Positions 46,766-55,976 are shown, numbered from the stretch's first letter. The stretch: 64,000 bases of DNA from an uncultured Candidatus Melainabacteria bacterium (GCA_934718085.1 CAKUZL010000001.1:124001-188000); one strand, 5' to 3'. The notes: generated from the letters alone by a model not told the origin. Numbers and translations: made by a program.

Positions 46766-48619
46766 TTATTTCTTTTTGTTACTCTTTTTTATTCCGAATA
46801 AATCCGCGATAATCTCGAAAAAGCTTTTATTCTCCATCTTTTGAGAAACTTTTTCGACGAGACCCGGTTCTTTTTCGGGTTCCGGCAAAGGTCTTGTCGG
46901 TTGAACCGTTCCCGGTCCTTTATCCGGTTTGATGTGCATTATTCTTGCAACCTGTTTTGCGACTTCCGCGAAAACCGGCGCCGCTACGGTTGAGCCCCAA
47001 ACGGCTCCGCCCTGAGCCGAGTCGACGACTACATAAATCAACACCTCGGGGTTCGTAGCCGGGAAATATCCGACAACAGACGTAAACAGCTGATTTGTAT
47101 ATCCTTTTGACCCTTCCATCGTTTTTCTCGATGTCCCTGTTTTCGCCGCAACGTGGTAATCCTTCAAATTGACCGGGGTCGGCGATTGACCGTTGCTGAG
47201 GTATAAAAAGTCCGTGACCAGTCTTGCCTGCATCGGTTCCATGACTTTTGTCCGCTTAACGTGCTTGGGCAGTTCTTTTTCGGAATATTTTATAACGTGC
47301 GGCGTAATCCTTATTCCGTCGTTTGCAATCGCCGCAACTGCCGACACCATCTGAATTGCGGTGACCGAAGCACCGTATCCGTAGCCCATCGACGCATGCC
47401 GCGAAATATCCCAAGTTCTCGGGTCGGGCAGCAGCCCGGAAGATTCTCCCGGAAGGTCTATTCCCGTTTTCGACCCGATTCCGAATTTTTCAAGTGATGT
47501 ATAAAATTCCCTCGGAGTCATTAAATACGCGACTTTCACGCTTCCGATGTTGCTCGAATGCCTGAAAAGATAAATCATATCGATATCTCCGGGGTACGGG
47601 AATTTGTCGTAGTCGTAATTTTTTATAGTCCAGCCGCCGATTTCGGCTTTCCCCGTGTCCAAAACGGTCGTATTTCTTTCGATTTTACCGTTCTGAACGG
47701 CAGAAGCGACCGTCAGCACCTTAAACGTTGACCCCGGCGGGTAAACGTCCGTCAAAGTCCAGTTCTTTATTTGATTGAACGAGGCTTCCTCGATTTTGTT
47801 CGGGTCATAGTCGGGATATACGGCATACCCCAAAATCTCCCCGTTATTGGGGTTCATGACGATAACCGTTCCGCGGAGAGCTTTTTTCTCCGTTATCATC
47901 TTCATCAGTTCCGTTTCGCAAACGTGCTGAATTGCCGCATCTATAGTCAAAACTACCGTTTGCCCCACCGTCGGTGCGGTTATCTTTGCAGGGTCGGTTC
48001 CGAAATCGTATATGACGTCACCCTTTCCCGTCCGTTCCAAAAATACGTCCTCCGTCGGCGCGGCGAGCTTGTCTTTCATTGTTTGCTCAATTCCCGACGC
48101 AACATCGGCGTTCGAATTATAATACCCCAAAATGTGTGCGGCAAGCTTCTCTTGAGGATAAACCCTGTTGTTCTTTTTGTCCAAACTGACTTCGCGCAAA
48201 CGCAAATGCAAAATTTGATCGGCTGTGTATCTGTCTACGCCCTTCTTAACCAATATCAATGAACTTTGACTCTTCATCGAATTTATTATGCTTTGCTCGC
48301 TGACTCCGACCACCGGCGCAAGCTTTTTCGCAAGTTCTTCCGGCGTATGGTCCAGATATTGTCTGTGAATATAGACATTGTACGATAAGCTGTCTGACGC
48401 CAGTTTTACGCCGTTCCGGTCGAGTATCACCCCGCGCATGACAAATTTTTTCGAACTTCTTTGAGATTTTGCTTTGTCTCTGTAATGACGAATGTCGAAA
48501 ATTTGCACTGTAGCAAGATATACCGCCAATGATACGCATACTCCGACGAAAAGTATTTTAAATACTTTCATTCTGTTATTAAATGTTTTTTGTCTTTCCG
48601 TGTTTATATTTCTTAACAT
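46766..48619 (-). CDS. ftsI: Penicillin-binding protein, FtsI/PBP2 class (division transpeptidase)
   Basis: About 617 residues from ATG 48619; GTG 48655 and an ATG at 48571 are alternatives, and no start has a clear ribosome site. One N-terminal transmembrane helix (KVFKILFVGVCVSLAVYLAT), PBP dimerisation domain (RGVILDRNGVKLASDSLSYN), then a transpeptidase domain with STFK (about 300), SSN (about 356) and KTG (about 494). Cross-links peptidoglycan at the septum. A Pro/Glu-rich tail of about 65 residues (GTVQPTRPLPEPEKEPG) is unusual but common as a linker. Lies between an FtsL-like gene and murE. Confidence 0.92.
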   Translation of the reverse strand: MLRNINTERQKTFNNRMKVFKILFVGVCVSLAVYLATVQIFDIRHYRDKAKSQRSSKKFVMRGVILDRNGVKLASDSLSYNVYIHRQYLDHTPEELAKKLAPVVGVSEQSIINSMKSQSSLILVKKGVDRYTADQILHLRLREVSLDKKNNRVYPQEKLAAHILGYYNSNADVASGIEQTMKDKLAAPTEDVFLERTGKGDVIYDFGTDPAKITAPTVGQTVVLTIDAAIQHVCETELMKMITEKKALRGTVIVMNPNNGEILGYAVYPDYDPNKIEEASFNQIKNWTLTDVYPPGSTFKVLTVASAVQNGKIERNTTVLDTGKAEIGGWTIKNYDYDKFPYPGDIDMIYLFRHSSNIGSVKVAYLMTPREFYTSLEKFGIGSKTGIDLPGESSGLLPDPRTWDISRHASMGYGYGASVTAIQMVSAVAAIANDGIRITPHVIKYSEKELPKHVKRTKVMEPMQARLVTDFLYLSNGQSPTPVNLKDYHVAAKTGTSRKTMEGSKGYTNQLFTSVVGYFPATNPEVLIYVVVDSAQGGAVWGSTVAAPVFAEVAKQVARIMHIKPDKGPGTVQPTRPLPEPEKEPGLVEKVSQKMENKSFFEIIADLFGIKKSNKKK

Positions 48620-48698
48620 CGCGTGCGCTCGCTGTTCCCAATAAAAGAATATCACGCGAAAACTCTTTATGCGAAATTTTAACTATTCTTAACTTATT

Positions 48699-49103
48699 TT
48701 AAAATCCGAGCGGAAATCTGTAATAAATTCTTTTTGTCGTTTTGTGTCTGTGAATTCTGTGTTCGTCCGTCGACGGCGATTCTTTCAACTCTATCACGTT
48801 TTGCGCCGTGTCCAAAAGACCTTCTTCTTTCACGGTTTGTTCGACGTTGTGGTAAGACATCAAATTGTCGAGTTTGTTTTGCAATTCGACGTTGTCGTTG
48901 TTCAAAATCATTGTGTCGGTGCTGATTTTCGACAATTTATACTCAGAAAGCGTCAAAAGTGCGTAGTTTAAAAACATAACAACCATGACCGCGGGTATGA
49001 GCAGGCACAAAATCGTGTTTATCGAAGCTCCGTTCTTTTTTTCGGGTTCCCGTTTTTTTGCGTGTTCCCGTTTTTTTGCGTGTTTATTTTGCTTTTCTTG
49101 CAT
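48699..49103 (-). CDS. FtsL-like bitopic division protein
   Basis: 134 residues from ATG 49103; GTG 49118 would add five. Layout: short, very basic cytoplasmic head (NKHAKKREHAKKREPEKK), one transmembrane helix (about 33-55, ILCLLIPAVMVVMFLNYALL), then a coiled-coil stretch (KISTDTMILNNDNVELQNKL). This is the FtsL/DivIC plan. Placement between rsmH and ftsI is the usual ftsL position in the dcw cluster. Sequence similarity alone would not prove it. The head contains the repeat HAKKRE twice, from an 18-bp tandem duplication. It overlaps rsmH by 20 nt. Confidence 0.75.
   Translation of the reverse strand: MQEKQNKHAKKREHAKKREPEKKNGASINTILCLLIPAVMVVMFLNYALLTLSEYKLSKISTDTMILNNDNVELQNKLDNLMSYHNVEQTVKEEGLLDTAQNVIELKESPSTDEHRIHRHKTTKRIYYRFPLGF
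49049..49084. repeat. Perfect 18-bp tandem duplication
   Basis: CCCGTTTTTTTGCGTGTT occurs twice in a row (49049-49066, 49067-49084), ending at the stop codon of rsmH. It encodes the doubled HAKKRE of the FtsL-like protein. Confidence 0.9.
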
Positions 49104-49983
49104 ATCGAAGTTTTGCACTCCTTGACGGCGGATTTTGCCTGATTTCTTCTTCCGACGCGCTTATCGGCTTTTTTGTCAAAACCTCGAGCTCGCCGCTTCC
49201 GAATTTTATGCTCTTGTCTCTGAAAAAATTCTTGACGATTCGGTCTTCCGCCGAATGAAACGTCACTGCAGAAATTATCCCACCTTTTTCCAAAAACGGC
49301 AAGATATTTTCGAGGGTATTTTTGATATTTTCGAGCTCGGCGTTGACTTCGATTCGAACCGCCTGAAATACTCTCGTTGCGGGGTGAATTTTCGATTTTA
49401 TCCTCGGAGTCGAGTTTATTATCAAATCCGCAAGTTCTTTTGTTGTCCGGATTGCAGACGTCTTTCTTGTCGTGACTATCGCTTCGGCTATCCTTTTCGA
49501 AAATCGTTCTTCTCCGTATTCGCTGAATATTCGAACCAAATCGTCTTTAGAATATCCGTTGATTACGTCGTACGCCGAAAAATCCGCATCCTTGTTAAAT
49601 CTCATATCCAAAGGGGCTTCCGCCTTAAAAGAAAATCCGCGCTCGGGATCCGTCAGCTGGTGAAACGACGCTCCGAAATCGTAAACAATCCCGCCGCTCA
49701 AAGATTTCAGACCTTCTTCCGCCAAAACTTTTGCAGCTTCCGTATGTGAACTTTTGTGAATTTTGAAATTTTTAAAAATTTTCAATTTATCATGTGCCGC
49801 AGCGATTGCTTCGTCGTCGATATCAAAAGCATGCAAAAATCCTTTGCCCGAAAGTCTTTCGAGAATAAGTTTCGAGTATCCTCCACCACCCAAAGTCGCG
49901 TCGACATAAGTCTTCCCGGGCTCGACTTCCAACGCGTCGACAGCCTCGTTCAACATTACGGGGAAATGGACAAACTCGCTCAT
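49084..49983 (-). CDS. rsmH: 16S rRNA (cytosine(1402)-N4)-methyltransferase RsmH
   Basis: 299 residues. SAM-dependent methyltransferase (formerly MraW). HFPVMLNEAVDAL at the start, SAM motif YVDATLGGGGYSKLIL, DFGASFHQL with DPERGFSF, PLDMRFNK and the C-terminal SFHSAEDRIVKNFFRDKS-type TFHSAEDRIVK. It overlaps prfA by 4 bp (ATGA) upstream and the FtsL-like gene downstream. mraZ, often in front, is missing. Confidence 0.96.
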   Translation of the reverse strand: MSEFVHFPVMLNEAVDALEVEPGKTYVDATLGGGGYSKLILERLSGKGFLHAFDIDDEAIAAAHDKLKIFKNFKIHKSSHTEAAKVLAEEGLKSLSGGIVYDFGASFHQLTDPERGFSFKAEAPLDMRFNKDADFSAYDVINGYSKDDLVRIFSEYGEERFSKRIAEAIVTTRKTSAIRTTKELADLIINSTPRIKSKIHPATRVFQAVRIEVNAELENIKNTLENILPFLEKGGIISAVTFHSAEDRIVKNFFRDKSIKFGSGELEVLTKKPISASEEEIRQNPPSRSAKLRYARKAK

Positions 49984-51065
49984 TCGTCAATCTCTGCAAG
50001 CTTTTCGAGCTTCAATTGTTGGTCGTGCGCAACGAGCATGTTTATAAGATCATCCATGTCGCCGTCGATAACCGTCCAAACATTGAGGTTCTGCCCGATT
50101 CTGTGGTCGGTCAGCCTTCCCTGAGGGAAGTTATACGTTCTGATTCGTTCGCTTCTGTCGCCGGTTCCGACTTGAGAACGTCTCAAATCTGTTATTTCCT
50201 GCATTTGCTTTTGACGTTCCATGTCGTACAGTTTCGCTTTCAAAATCTGCATTGCGCGCTCTTTGTTTTGCAGCTGCGAACGCTCTTCCGTACAGAAAAT
50301 CATAATCCCGGTCGGTTTGTGATAAAGTCTTGCCGCGGTTTCGACCTTGTTGACGTTTTGTCCGCCCGCTCCGCCCGACCGTGCCGTCGACATTTCGATA
50401 TCCGCGGGATTTATTTCGATTTCGACGTCGTCGACCTCGGGCATGACCGCAACGGTTGCCGTCGAGGTGTGAACACGCCCCTGTGACTCGGTTTCGGGTA
50501 CTCTCTGAACTCTGTGTACGCCCGATTCGTATTTTAGTCTGCTGTAAACGCTGTCGCCTTTTACGGAAATTATGACTTCGGATACGCCGCCCGCTTCGGA
50601 TTCCGTTTTACTTAATATTTCGGTCTTCCAGCCGCATTTGTCGGCGTATTTCATATACATTCTCATCAAATCGCCCGCGAAAATATTAGCTTCGTCCCCG
50701 CCCGCGGAGCCTCTGATTTCAAGCATGATGTCCTTGTCGTCCATCGGATCGCGAGGTAACAACAATATTTTCATGTCTTCCGAATATTTTGCGATTTTTG
50801 CTTCGTTTTCGTCGATTTCGGACTGCAGATATTCACGCATTGTCGCGTCCTGCTCACCCCTGATAAGCTCTTTTGCTTCCTTTAAAGCCGCGTCGGCTTC
50901 TTTCCACTCCCGATAAAGTTCGACGGTTTCTTCCATCGCTTTTCTCTGCTTCGACAAATCTCTGAATTTTTTGTAATCCTGAATAACTTCGGGATCGCTT
51001 AATATTTGCCCGAGTTCGATATATTTTTCTTCTATTTTGAGAATTTTGTCAAGCATTTCTTCCAT
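49980..51065 (-). CDS. prfA: Peptide chain release factor 1
   Basis: 361 residues. Catalytic GGQ in RSGGAGGQNVNKVETA (about 230), domain 2 recognition motif PET in RVQRVPETESQGRVHTSTA (the PxT of RF1, reading UAA and UAG), GSAGGDEANIFAGDL, and KSESEAGGVSEVI-like region. Starts inside thyX (17-nt overlap). No partner prmC is adjacent. Coupling of prfA with rsmH and thyX is a local arrangement. Confidence 0.97.
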   Translation of the reverse strand: MEEMLDKILKIEEKYIELGQILSDPEVIQDYKKFRDLSKQRKAMEETVELYREWKEADAALKEAKELIRGEQDATMREYLQSEIDENEAKIAKYSEDMKILLLPRDPMDDKDIMLEIRGSAGGDEANIFAGDLMRMYMKYADKCGWKTEILSKTESEAGGVSEVIISVKGDSVYSRLKYESGVHRVQRVPETESQGRVHTSTATVAVMPEVDDVEIEINPADIEMSTARSGGAGGQNVNKVETAARLYHKPTGIMIFCTEERSQLQNKERAMQILKAKLYDMERQKQMQEITDLRRSQVGTGDRSERIRTYNFPQGRLTDHRIGQNLNVWTVIDGDMDDLINMLVAHDQQLKLEKLAEIDE

Positions 51066-51777
51066 TTGTCGTAAATTCCTTTATTCTTTCGATTGACGGC
51101 ATTCTTCCGCAGGTTTTGTCTTCGTCGCAAAATCCGAATTTTTCGCATTTCGGAACAAGGTATTCTTTAAGCCAGGGTTCTTCTTTTACGAGCTCGGAGC
51201 ACATTTTTTCGATTAAAATTCTTATTTCGCTTTGAGCGCGCGTGCAGAGTCTGATGTTTGCAACGTGTATAAGTTCCCTTAAGTTAAGGCTTACCACCAT
51301 CGAGGTAGTTGTCGCGTTCGGGAGAATAAACCTTGCATCTTCCGCAGCGACGCCCGCTTCCGTCATTTCTTGATACAAAAGCGCCGTTTGGTGCATAAAA
51401 TCTTCGTATTTTTTAAGAAGTTCCGGGTTTTTGCTTACCGAAGGCGGCGTAACGTAGTCGAAATCGCCTTTTTCCTTAACATATCGTTGTGATTTTTGCG
51501 AAAACGACATGTGTCTGTGTCTGACGAGTTGGTGTGAGCATGCCCTCGAAAATCCCGATATCGCGAAGGATACCTGGATATGTTCGATAGTACTGAAATG
51601 TCCCGAGCCGATGACTTTTCGTATAAGTTTCAAAGCTTCGTCTTTGTCGGTTGCTTTTTCGCTTTCGAAAATTTCGTCGGGCGGCAGAGCGCTGTAGCAG
51701 GTTCGGCATGCCGTATATATTGTTTGTAACATGTTGTCCGGTTTCGCGATGAGCCGGGCTTTTATTTTTTCGAACAT
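51049..51777 (-). CDS. thyX: Flavin-dependent thymidylate synthase ThyX
   Basis: 242 residues. It converts dUMP to dTMP with FAD and methylenetetrahydrofolate. ThyX signature RHRHMSFSQKSQRY (about 84-97, the RHRxxSxxxxSxRY motif), STIEHIQVSFAI and the substrate-binding NLRELIHVANIRLC with AQSEIR. It is the only thymidylate synthase seen here. Ribosome site AAGAAGGA. A hairpin lies just upstream. Confidence 0.96.
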   Translation of the reverse strand: MFEKIKARLIAKPDNMLQTIYTACRTCYSALPPDEIFESEKATDKDEALKLIRKVIGSGHFSTIEHIQVSFAISGFSRACSHQLVRHRHMSFSQKSQRYVKEKGDFDYVTPPSVSKNPELLKKYEDFMHQTALLYQEMTEAGVAAEDARFILPNATTTSMVVSLNLRELIHVANIRLCTRAQSEIRILIEKMCSELVKEEPWLKEYLVPKCEKFGFCDEDKTCGRMPSIERIKEFTTNGRNA

Positions 51778-51798
51778 CCGTTTGCATCCTTCTTACAT

Positions 51799-51828
51799 AA
51801 ATACCCGCACAATAAGCGGGTATTTTTT
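51799..51828. terminator. Hairpin terminator or attenuator between rpmE and thyX
   Basis: Perfect 10-bp stem AAATACCCGC (51799-51808) / GCGGGTATTT (51816-51825). The T-run is on the plus strand (TTTTTT), while the minus strand, where both genes lie, has only TATTTAT after the stem. So it may let some transcription pass into thyX. Confidence 0.6.
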
Positions 51829-51848
51829 GTTGCATATCTTTTTTGCTC

Positions 51849-52049
51849 TTATTTTTGAGCGTAACGTTTTTTGAATCTTTCGACTCTTCCTTCCGTATCC
51901 ACGATTTTTTGGTTTCCGGTGTAGAACGGGTGGCATTTGTTACAAATTTCAACCGTGATATTGTCAACTACCGAACCGGTTTCGATTTCGTTTCCGCATA
52001 CGCATTTGATAACGGTTTTTTTATAGTCCGGATGAATATTGCTTTTCAT
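51849..52049 (-). CDS. rpmE: 50S ribosomal protein L31
   Basis: 66 residues. Zinc-binding (C-plus) L31 with Cys16, Cys18, Cys36 and Cys39 in KCVCGN and CNKCHPFYTG. MKSNIHPDYKKTVIKCVCG is the standard N-terminus. Has its own strong promoter on the minus strand and a hairpin after it. Confidence 0.97.
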   Translation of the reverse strand: MKSNIHPDYKKTVIKCVCGNEIETGSVVDNITVEICNKCHPFYTGNQKIVDTEGRVERFKKRYAQK

Positions 52050-52088
52050 TTTCTCAATCCTTTTCTGTTTTTTTTACCTTCACGTCCG

Positions 52089-52117
52089 ATTATATATTAA
52101 GCATTTTTTATTATCAA
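52089..52117 (-). promoter_or_regulatory. Promoter of rpmE
   Basis: Minus strand: -35 TTGATA (complement 52112-52117, 5 of 6), 17-bp spacer, perfect -10 TATAAT (complement 52089-52094). Confidence 0.7.
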
Positions 52118-52152
52118 GTCAAAATTTCATAAATTTTCAAATCTTAAAATTC

Positions 52153-52181
52153 TTGCCGTATTTTTTTGTTACCGGTACAAT
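52153..52181 (+). promoter_or_regulatory. Promoter of gyrA
   Basis: -35 TTGCCG (52153-52158), 17-bp spacer, -10 TACAAT (52176-52181). Predicted start near 52188, giving a leader of about 19 nt with the GAGGGA ribosome site. Confidence 0.65.
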
Positions 52182-52206
52182 ATTTCCATATCAGAGGGAT
52201 TTAAAA

Positions 52207-54747
52207 GTGAGTCAAAAAAATTTATTCGAAGACGGTAAAATCGTTCCCGTCAATATTACAAACGAAATGAAGCGTTCCTACATCGACTACGCCATGTCCG
52301 TTATTGTCGGTCGTGCGCTTCCCGATGTCAGAGACGGCTTGAAGCCCGTTCACAGACGTATTTTGTTCGCAATGAACGAACTCGGCATGGCTCCCGACAA
52401 ACCGTTCAGAAAATGTGCGAGAATCGTCGGGGAAGTTCTCGGTAAATATCACCCTCACGGTGATACCGCCGTTTACGAATCTCTTGTCCGTATGGCGCAG
52501 GACTTTTCGACAAGATATCTGACTGTCGACGGTCACGGAAACTTCGGTTCGGTCGACGGCGACGGTGCCGCCGCAATGAGGTACACCGAGGCGCGTATGC
52601 ACAAAATTACTCAGTCCATGCTCGCCGATATCGATTGCGAAACGGTCGATTTTACTCCGAACTTCGACGGCTCCCTTCAAGAGCCCGCGGTGCTTCCCGT
52701 AAGACTTCCGATGTTGCTTCTCAACGGTGTCAGCGGAATTGCGGTCGGCATGGCGACAAACATTCCTCCCCACAACCTTTGCGAGGTCGTTGACGGAACA
52801 ATCGCTCTTATCGATAACCCCGAACTCACGACTTCCGAAATAATGCAGTATATCAAAGGTCCCGATTTCCCCACGGCGGCTAATATTATCGGGCTTGCCG
52901 ATATTAAAAAAGCTTACGAAACGGGTCGCGGTTCAATCAAAATGTCCGCGGTTTCGACCATCGAAGAAATCCCGGGAGGCGCGGGAAGACAGGCTCGTAC
53001 CGCCATTGTCGTTACGGAAATTCCTTATCAGGTGAACAAGGCGGCGTTAATCGAAAAAATCGCGGAACTTGTCAAAGATAAGCATATCGACGGTATTTCC
53101 GACCTGCGCGACGAATCCGACCGCGAAGGCATGCGCATTGTCATCGAGCTTAAACGTGACGCCAAGCCCGATGTCGTCAGAAACAATCTTTACAAACATA
53201 CTCAACTTGCAACCGCTTTCGGCGTGAATATGCTCGCTTTGACCGGTAATCAACCCCGCTTGATGAATTTAATCGACGTTCTTAACGAATTCATCGAACA
53301 CCGTGTCGAAATCGTTACCCGCAGAACGTTGTTCTTCCTGAAAAAAGCCAAGATGCGGGCTCATATTTTGGCGGGCTTGCTTATTGCTTTGGGAAGTCTC
53401 GACGAAGTCATTCAACTCATCAGAAACTCCAAAACGACAGACGAAGCGCGTGTCGGACTTATGACGAAGTTCGGGCTCGATGTCGACCAGTCCAACGCGA
53501 TTTTGGAAATGCAACTTCGCCGTTTGACAGGCTTGGAAAGAGACAAAATCAAAGCGGAATACGACGATTTGGAACTCAAAATCGCGGAATACGAAGCTAT
53601 TCTTGCGGACAGACAAAAAGTTTTGAACATAATCAAGGCGGAATTGCTTGAAGACAAAGAAAAATACGGCGATGACAGAAGAACTCAAATCATCCCCGAA
53701 GTCAACGAAATGACTATCGAAGACCTGACTCCGAACGTTCCGATGGCGGTTTTCATCACGCGTCAGGGCTACATTAAACGGATTTCGCTCGATACGTTCG
53801 AACGTCAAAACCGTGCAACGCGCGGCAAAGGCGGCATTAAAACCAAAGAGGATGACGATGTCGAACACTTCTTCACCGCAATGATGCACGATAAAGTCCT
53901 GTTCTTCTCGAACAAAGGAACCGTTTACTCGCTGAACGTTTACGATTTCCCCGAAGGTTCTCGTCAGGCGAAAGGTTTGCCGATTATAAACATTCTTCCC
54001 ATCGAGCAAAACGAGCAAATTACCGCCGTTGTGCCCGTAAAAGAATTTTCTCACGATACAAACCTGATTATGTTGACCCAAAACGGTTTCATAAAACGAA
54101 TTGAACTTGATAATTTCTCGAACATCAGGAAAAACGGTATTATTGCCATCGGACTCGAAGACGGTGATGTGCTCAACTGGGTTAAAGTCGCGAAAAATAC
54201 GGATGAAGTTCTTATCGGTACAAGTTGCGGCATGGCTATCAGATTTGCGGTCGAAGACCTTCGTCCCTTGGGCAGAACCGCTCGCGGCGTAAATTCGATG
54301 AAACTTCGAGTCGGCGATAAAATCATCGGGTGCGACGTCGTTCCCGCAGATTTTGACGCGGATTTGCTCGTCGTAACGTCCGACGGATTCGGAAAACGTT
54401 CGAAATTGTCGGAATTCAGAGCTCAAAACCGCGGCGGAATAGGGCTTATCGCTACGAAATTCAAATCTTCGTCATCCAGATTGGTTGCTTTGACCATTGT
54501 TCGCGAAACCGACGAAATTCTTGTTGTTTCGCAAAACGGCGTTGTTTCGAGAATCAAAGCCGGCGATATTTCTCGTCAGGGCAGACCCGCAACGGGCGTA
54601 AAAATCCAAAACCTCAGCGACAACGATTCCGTAATCGCGGTCAACAAAATAGTTTCGGTCTCCGACCCCGTTGACGCGGCTATCGAAAAAGCAGTCGAAG
54701 ATGCCGCAGAAGAAACGGCTTCTCAACAAAAATTGACGGACTTTTAA
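52207..54747 (+). CDS. gyrA: DNA gyrase subunit A
   Basis: 846 residues from GTG 52207 (GAGGGA 8 nt upstream; the frame is open to 52039 but that part is promoter). Breakage-reunion domain with catalytic Tyr126 in RYTEARM. Thr87 and Glu91 occupy the positions of E. coli Ser83 and Asp87. The C-terminal domain has six beta-pinwheel blades. The GyrA box reads QNRATRGKGG instead of QRRGGKG, a form I associate with cyanobacteria. Acidic C-terminal tail. gyrB is not adjacent. Terminator follows. Confidence 0.97.
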   Translation: MSQKNLFEDGKIVPVNITNEMKRSYIDYAMSVIVGRALPDVRDGLKPVHRRILFAMNELGMAPDKPFRKCARIVGEVLGKYHPHGDTAVYESLVRMAQDFSTRYLTVDGHGNFGSVDGDGAAAMRYTEARMHKITQSMLADIDCETVDFTPNFDGSLQEPAVLPVRLPMLLLNGVSGIAVGMATNIPPHNLCEVVDGTIALIDNPELTTSEIMQYIKGPDFPTAANIIGLADIKKAYETGRGSIKMSAVSTIEEIPGGAGRQARTAIVVTEIPYQVNKAALIEKIAELVKDKHIDGISDLRDESDREGMRIVIELKRDAKPDVVRNNLYKHTQLATAFGVNMLALTGNQPRLMNLIDVLNEFIEHRVEIVTRRTLFFLKKAKMRAHILAGLLIALGSLDEVIQLIRNSKTTDEARVGLMTKFGLDVDQSNAILEMQLRRLTGLERDKIKAEYDDLELKIAEYEAILADRQKVLNIIKAELLEDKEKYGDDRRTQIIPEVNEMTIEDLTPNVPMAVFITRQGYIKRISLDTFERQNRATRGKGGIKTKEDDDVEHFFTAMMHDKVLFFSNKGTVYSLNVYDFPEGSRQAKGLPIINILPIEQNEQITAVVPVKEFSHDTNLIMLTQNGFIKRIELDNFSNIRKNGIIAIGLEDGDVLNWVKVAKNTDEVLIGTSCGMAIRFAVEDLRPLGRTARGVNSMKLRVGDKIIGCDVVPADFDADLLVVTSDGFGKRSKLSEFRAQNRGGIGLIATKFKSSSSRLVALTIVRETDEILVVSQNGVVSRIKAGDISRQGRPATGVKIQNLSDNDSVIAVNKIVSVSDPVDAAIEKAVEDAAEETASQQKLTDF

Positions 54748-54782
54748 CTTTTAAAATGTCTCGAGAGCAAATTTGAAACACG

Positions 54783-54808
54783 AAAAGAGGGCGAAACCCC
54801 TCTTTTTG
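54783..54808. terminator. Terminator after gyrA
   Basis: Perfect 9-bp stem AAAAGAGGG (54783-54791) / CCCTCTTTT (54798-54806), loop CGAAAC, then TT. A-run on the left makes it usable by the converging small gene too. Confidence 0.9.
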
Positions 54809-54933
54809 TTTGACGTATTTTTTTTCGCCGGGCGCAACGACTCCGACCGTTTTTTCGACGGTCAAAAATGTTGGGTCGTGAAGCCCGCCTGATATTTTTC
54901 AATCGTCGCGGCGTTCGAATTTTCGGCGTAAAC

Positions 54934-55188
54934 CTACGCGGGAACCTGTTCTTCCTGAATTCCGACTCCGCAAATCTGGTTGCTCATAAAAGAAATTCTT
55001 TTTATCGGCCCTATAGTTTCTTTTTCGATAATTTTCGGTATCGCGTTTTGGGTTTTTAACAGTTCCTGAAGTTTTCTGTATTCTTCCATGGGGTTGTTAA
55101 AGTATAATACAAGCGGCATTGCGGCGTTTTTTAAAAATACGAGAATTGCATGTCTTGTCTTAAAATTTTGTGAAAATCCCTGAGCCAT
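54934..55188 (-). CDS. Small unknown protein
   Basis: 84 residues from ATG 55188 with AAAGGAAAA site. Begins MAQGFSQNFKTRHAILVFLK. Compact mixed alpha/beta pattern with AAMPLVLYFNNPMEEYRKLQ, PKIIEKETIGPIKRISFMSN and a final GVGIQEEQVPA. No signal peptide or membrane helix. The well-formed start, length and amino-acid pattern suggest a real, conserved small protein. The alternation of hydrophobic and charged residues recalls a small beta-barrel RNA- or nucleotide-binding fold, but this is a guess. Downstream 186 bp to gyrA hold only two hairpins. Confidence 0.7.
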   Translation of the reverse strand: MAQGFSQNFKTRHAILVFLKNAAMPLVLYFNNPMEEYRKLQELLKTQNAIPKIIEKETIGPIKRISFMSNQICGVGIQEEQVPA

Positions 55189-55249
55189 ATATTTTTCCTT
55201 TCAGATAGTCTTTACAAAAATTTTACGGATTTTTATTCAAAAATCAACA

Positions 55250-55278
55250 TTCAAAAAAATGATAAATTGAGTTATAAT
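55250..55278 (+). promoter_or_regulatory. Promoter of the UPF0173-DUF3326-prepilin operon
   Basis: -35 TTCAAA (55250-55255, 4 of 6), 17-bp spacer, perfect -10 TATAAT (55273-55278). Start point near 55285, then the AAAAGGAAT ribosome site. Confidence 0.6.
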
Positions 55279-55298
55279 GATAAAAAAAGGAATATTTC

Positions 55299-55976
55299 AT
55301 GAACGGAATAACTTATCTCGGGCACAGTGCCTTTCATATAAAGAACGATTTGGCGTCGGTTTTGGTCGATCCTTGGTTTTTGCACAAAAAAAATCTCGAT
55401 TTCGATTTTCAAAAAAAAGGAATTTCCGACATCTTTTTGACGCATGCTCACGGCGATCATTTCGGTGATACTTTGCCGATTGCGCAACGTTCGGGTGCCC
55501 TTGTTTCCGCGGTTGTCGAGCTTGCAAACGCATGCTCCGGAATGCATGTCAAAACAAAGGGCGTGAATTTCGGTGCAAACATCGAATATCCGTGGGGAAC
55601 GGCTCAATTTTTTCCTGCCGCGCACACGAGTTCGTTGTCAAACGGTGCTTATGCCGGCGTCGCGGCAGGCATTTTATTCGATTTTGACGGGATAAAAGTC
55701 TATCACGCGGGCGATACGGGGCTTTGCCCTCAGCTCGAGCTTATCGGAAAGTTGTACGAGCCTTATTACGCAATGCTTCCCATCGGAGGTTTTTACACGA
55801 TGGGTGTTAAAGAAGCCGCGCTGGCTGCAAAAATGCTCGGTGCAAAAGAAGTGATTCCGATGCATTACAACACTTTCGCCAACATCAAGGCGGATCCGTT
55901 CGAGTTCAAAAACCTTGTCGAAAATTCGGGAATAACCTGTCACGTTATGAATGAAGGAGATTTTCTGCCGTTTTGA
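55299..55976 (+). CDS. UPF0173 metal-dependent hydrolase (beta-lactamase fold)
   Basis: 225 residues. Metallo-beta-lactamase fold with FLTHAHGDHFGD (HxHxDH, about 46-57), PAAHTSSL (His), VYHAGDTGL (Asp) and MHYNTF (His), which give the two-metal site. The UPF0173/YtkL pattern is clear: YLGHSAFHI at the start and PIGGFYTMG. Substrate unknown. First gene of a three-gene operon; its stop overlaps the next start (TGATG). Confidence 0.9.
   Translation: MNGITYLGHSAFHIKNDLASVLVDPWFLHKKNLDFDFQKKGISDIFLTHAHGDHFGDTLPIAQRSGALVSAVVELANACSGMHVKTKGVNFGANIEYPWGTAQFFPAAHTSSLSNGAYAGVAAGILFDFDGIKVYHAGDTGLCPQLELIGKLYEPYYAMLPIGGFYTMGVKEAALAAKMLGAKEVIPMHYNTFANIKADPFEFKNLVENSGITCHVMNEGDFLPF

Noticed and set aside
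53269..54426. 385-residue minus-strand frame inside gyrA
   Set aside because: Shadow of gyrA; no ribosome site and no recognisable protein.
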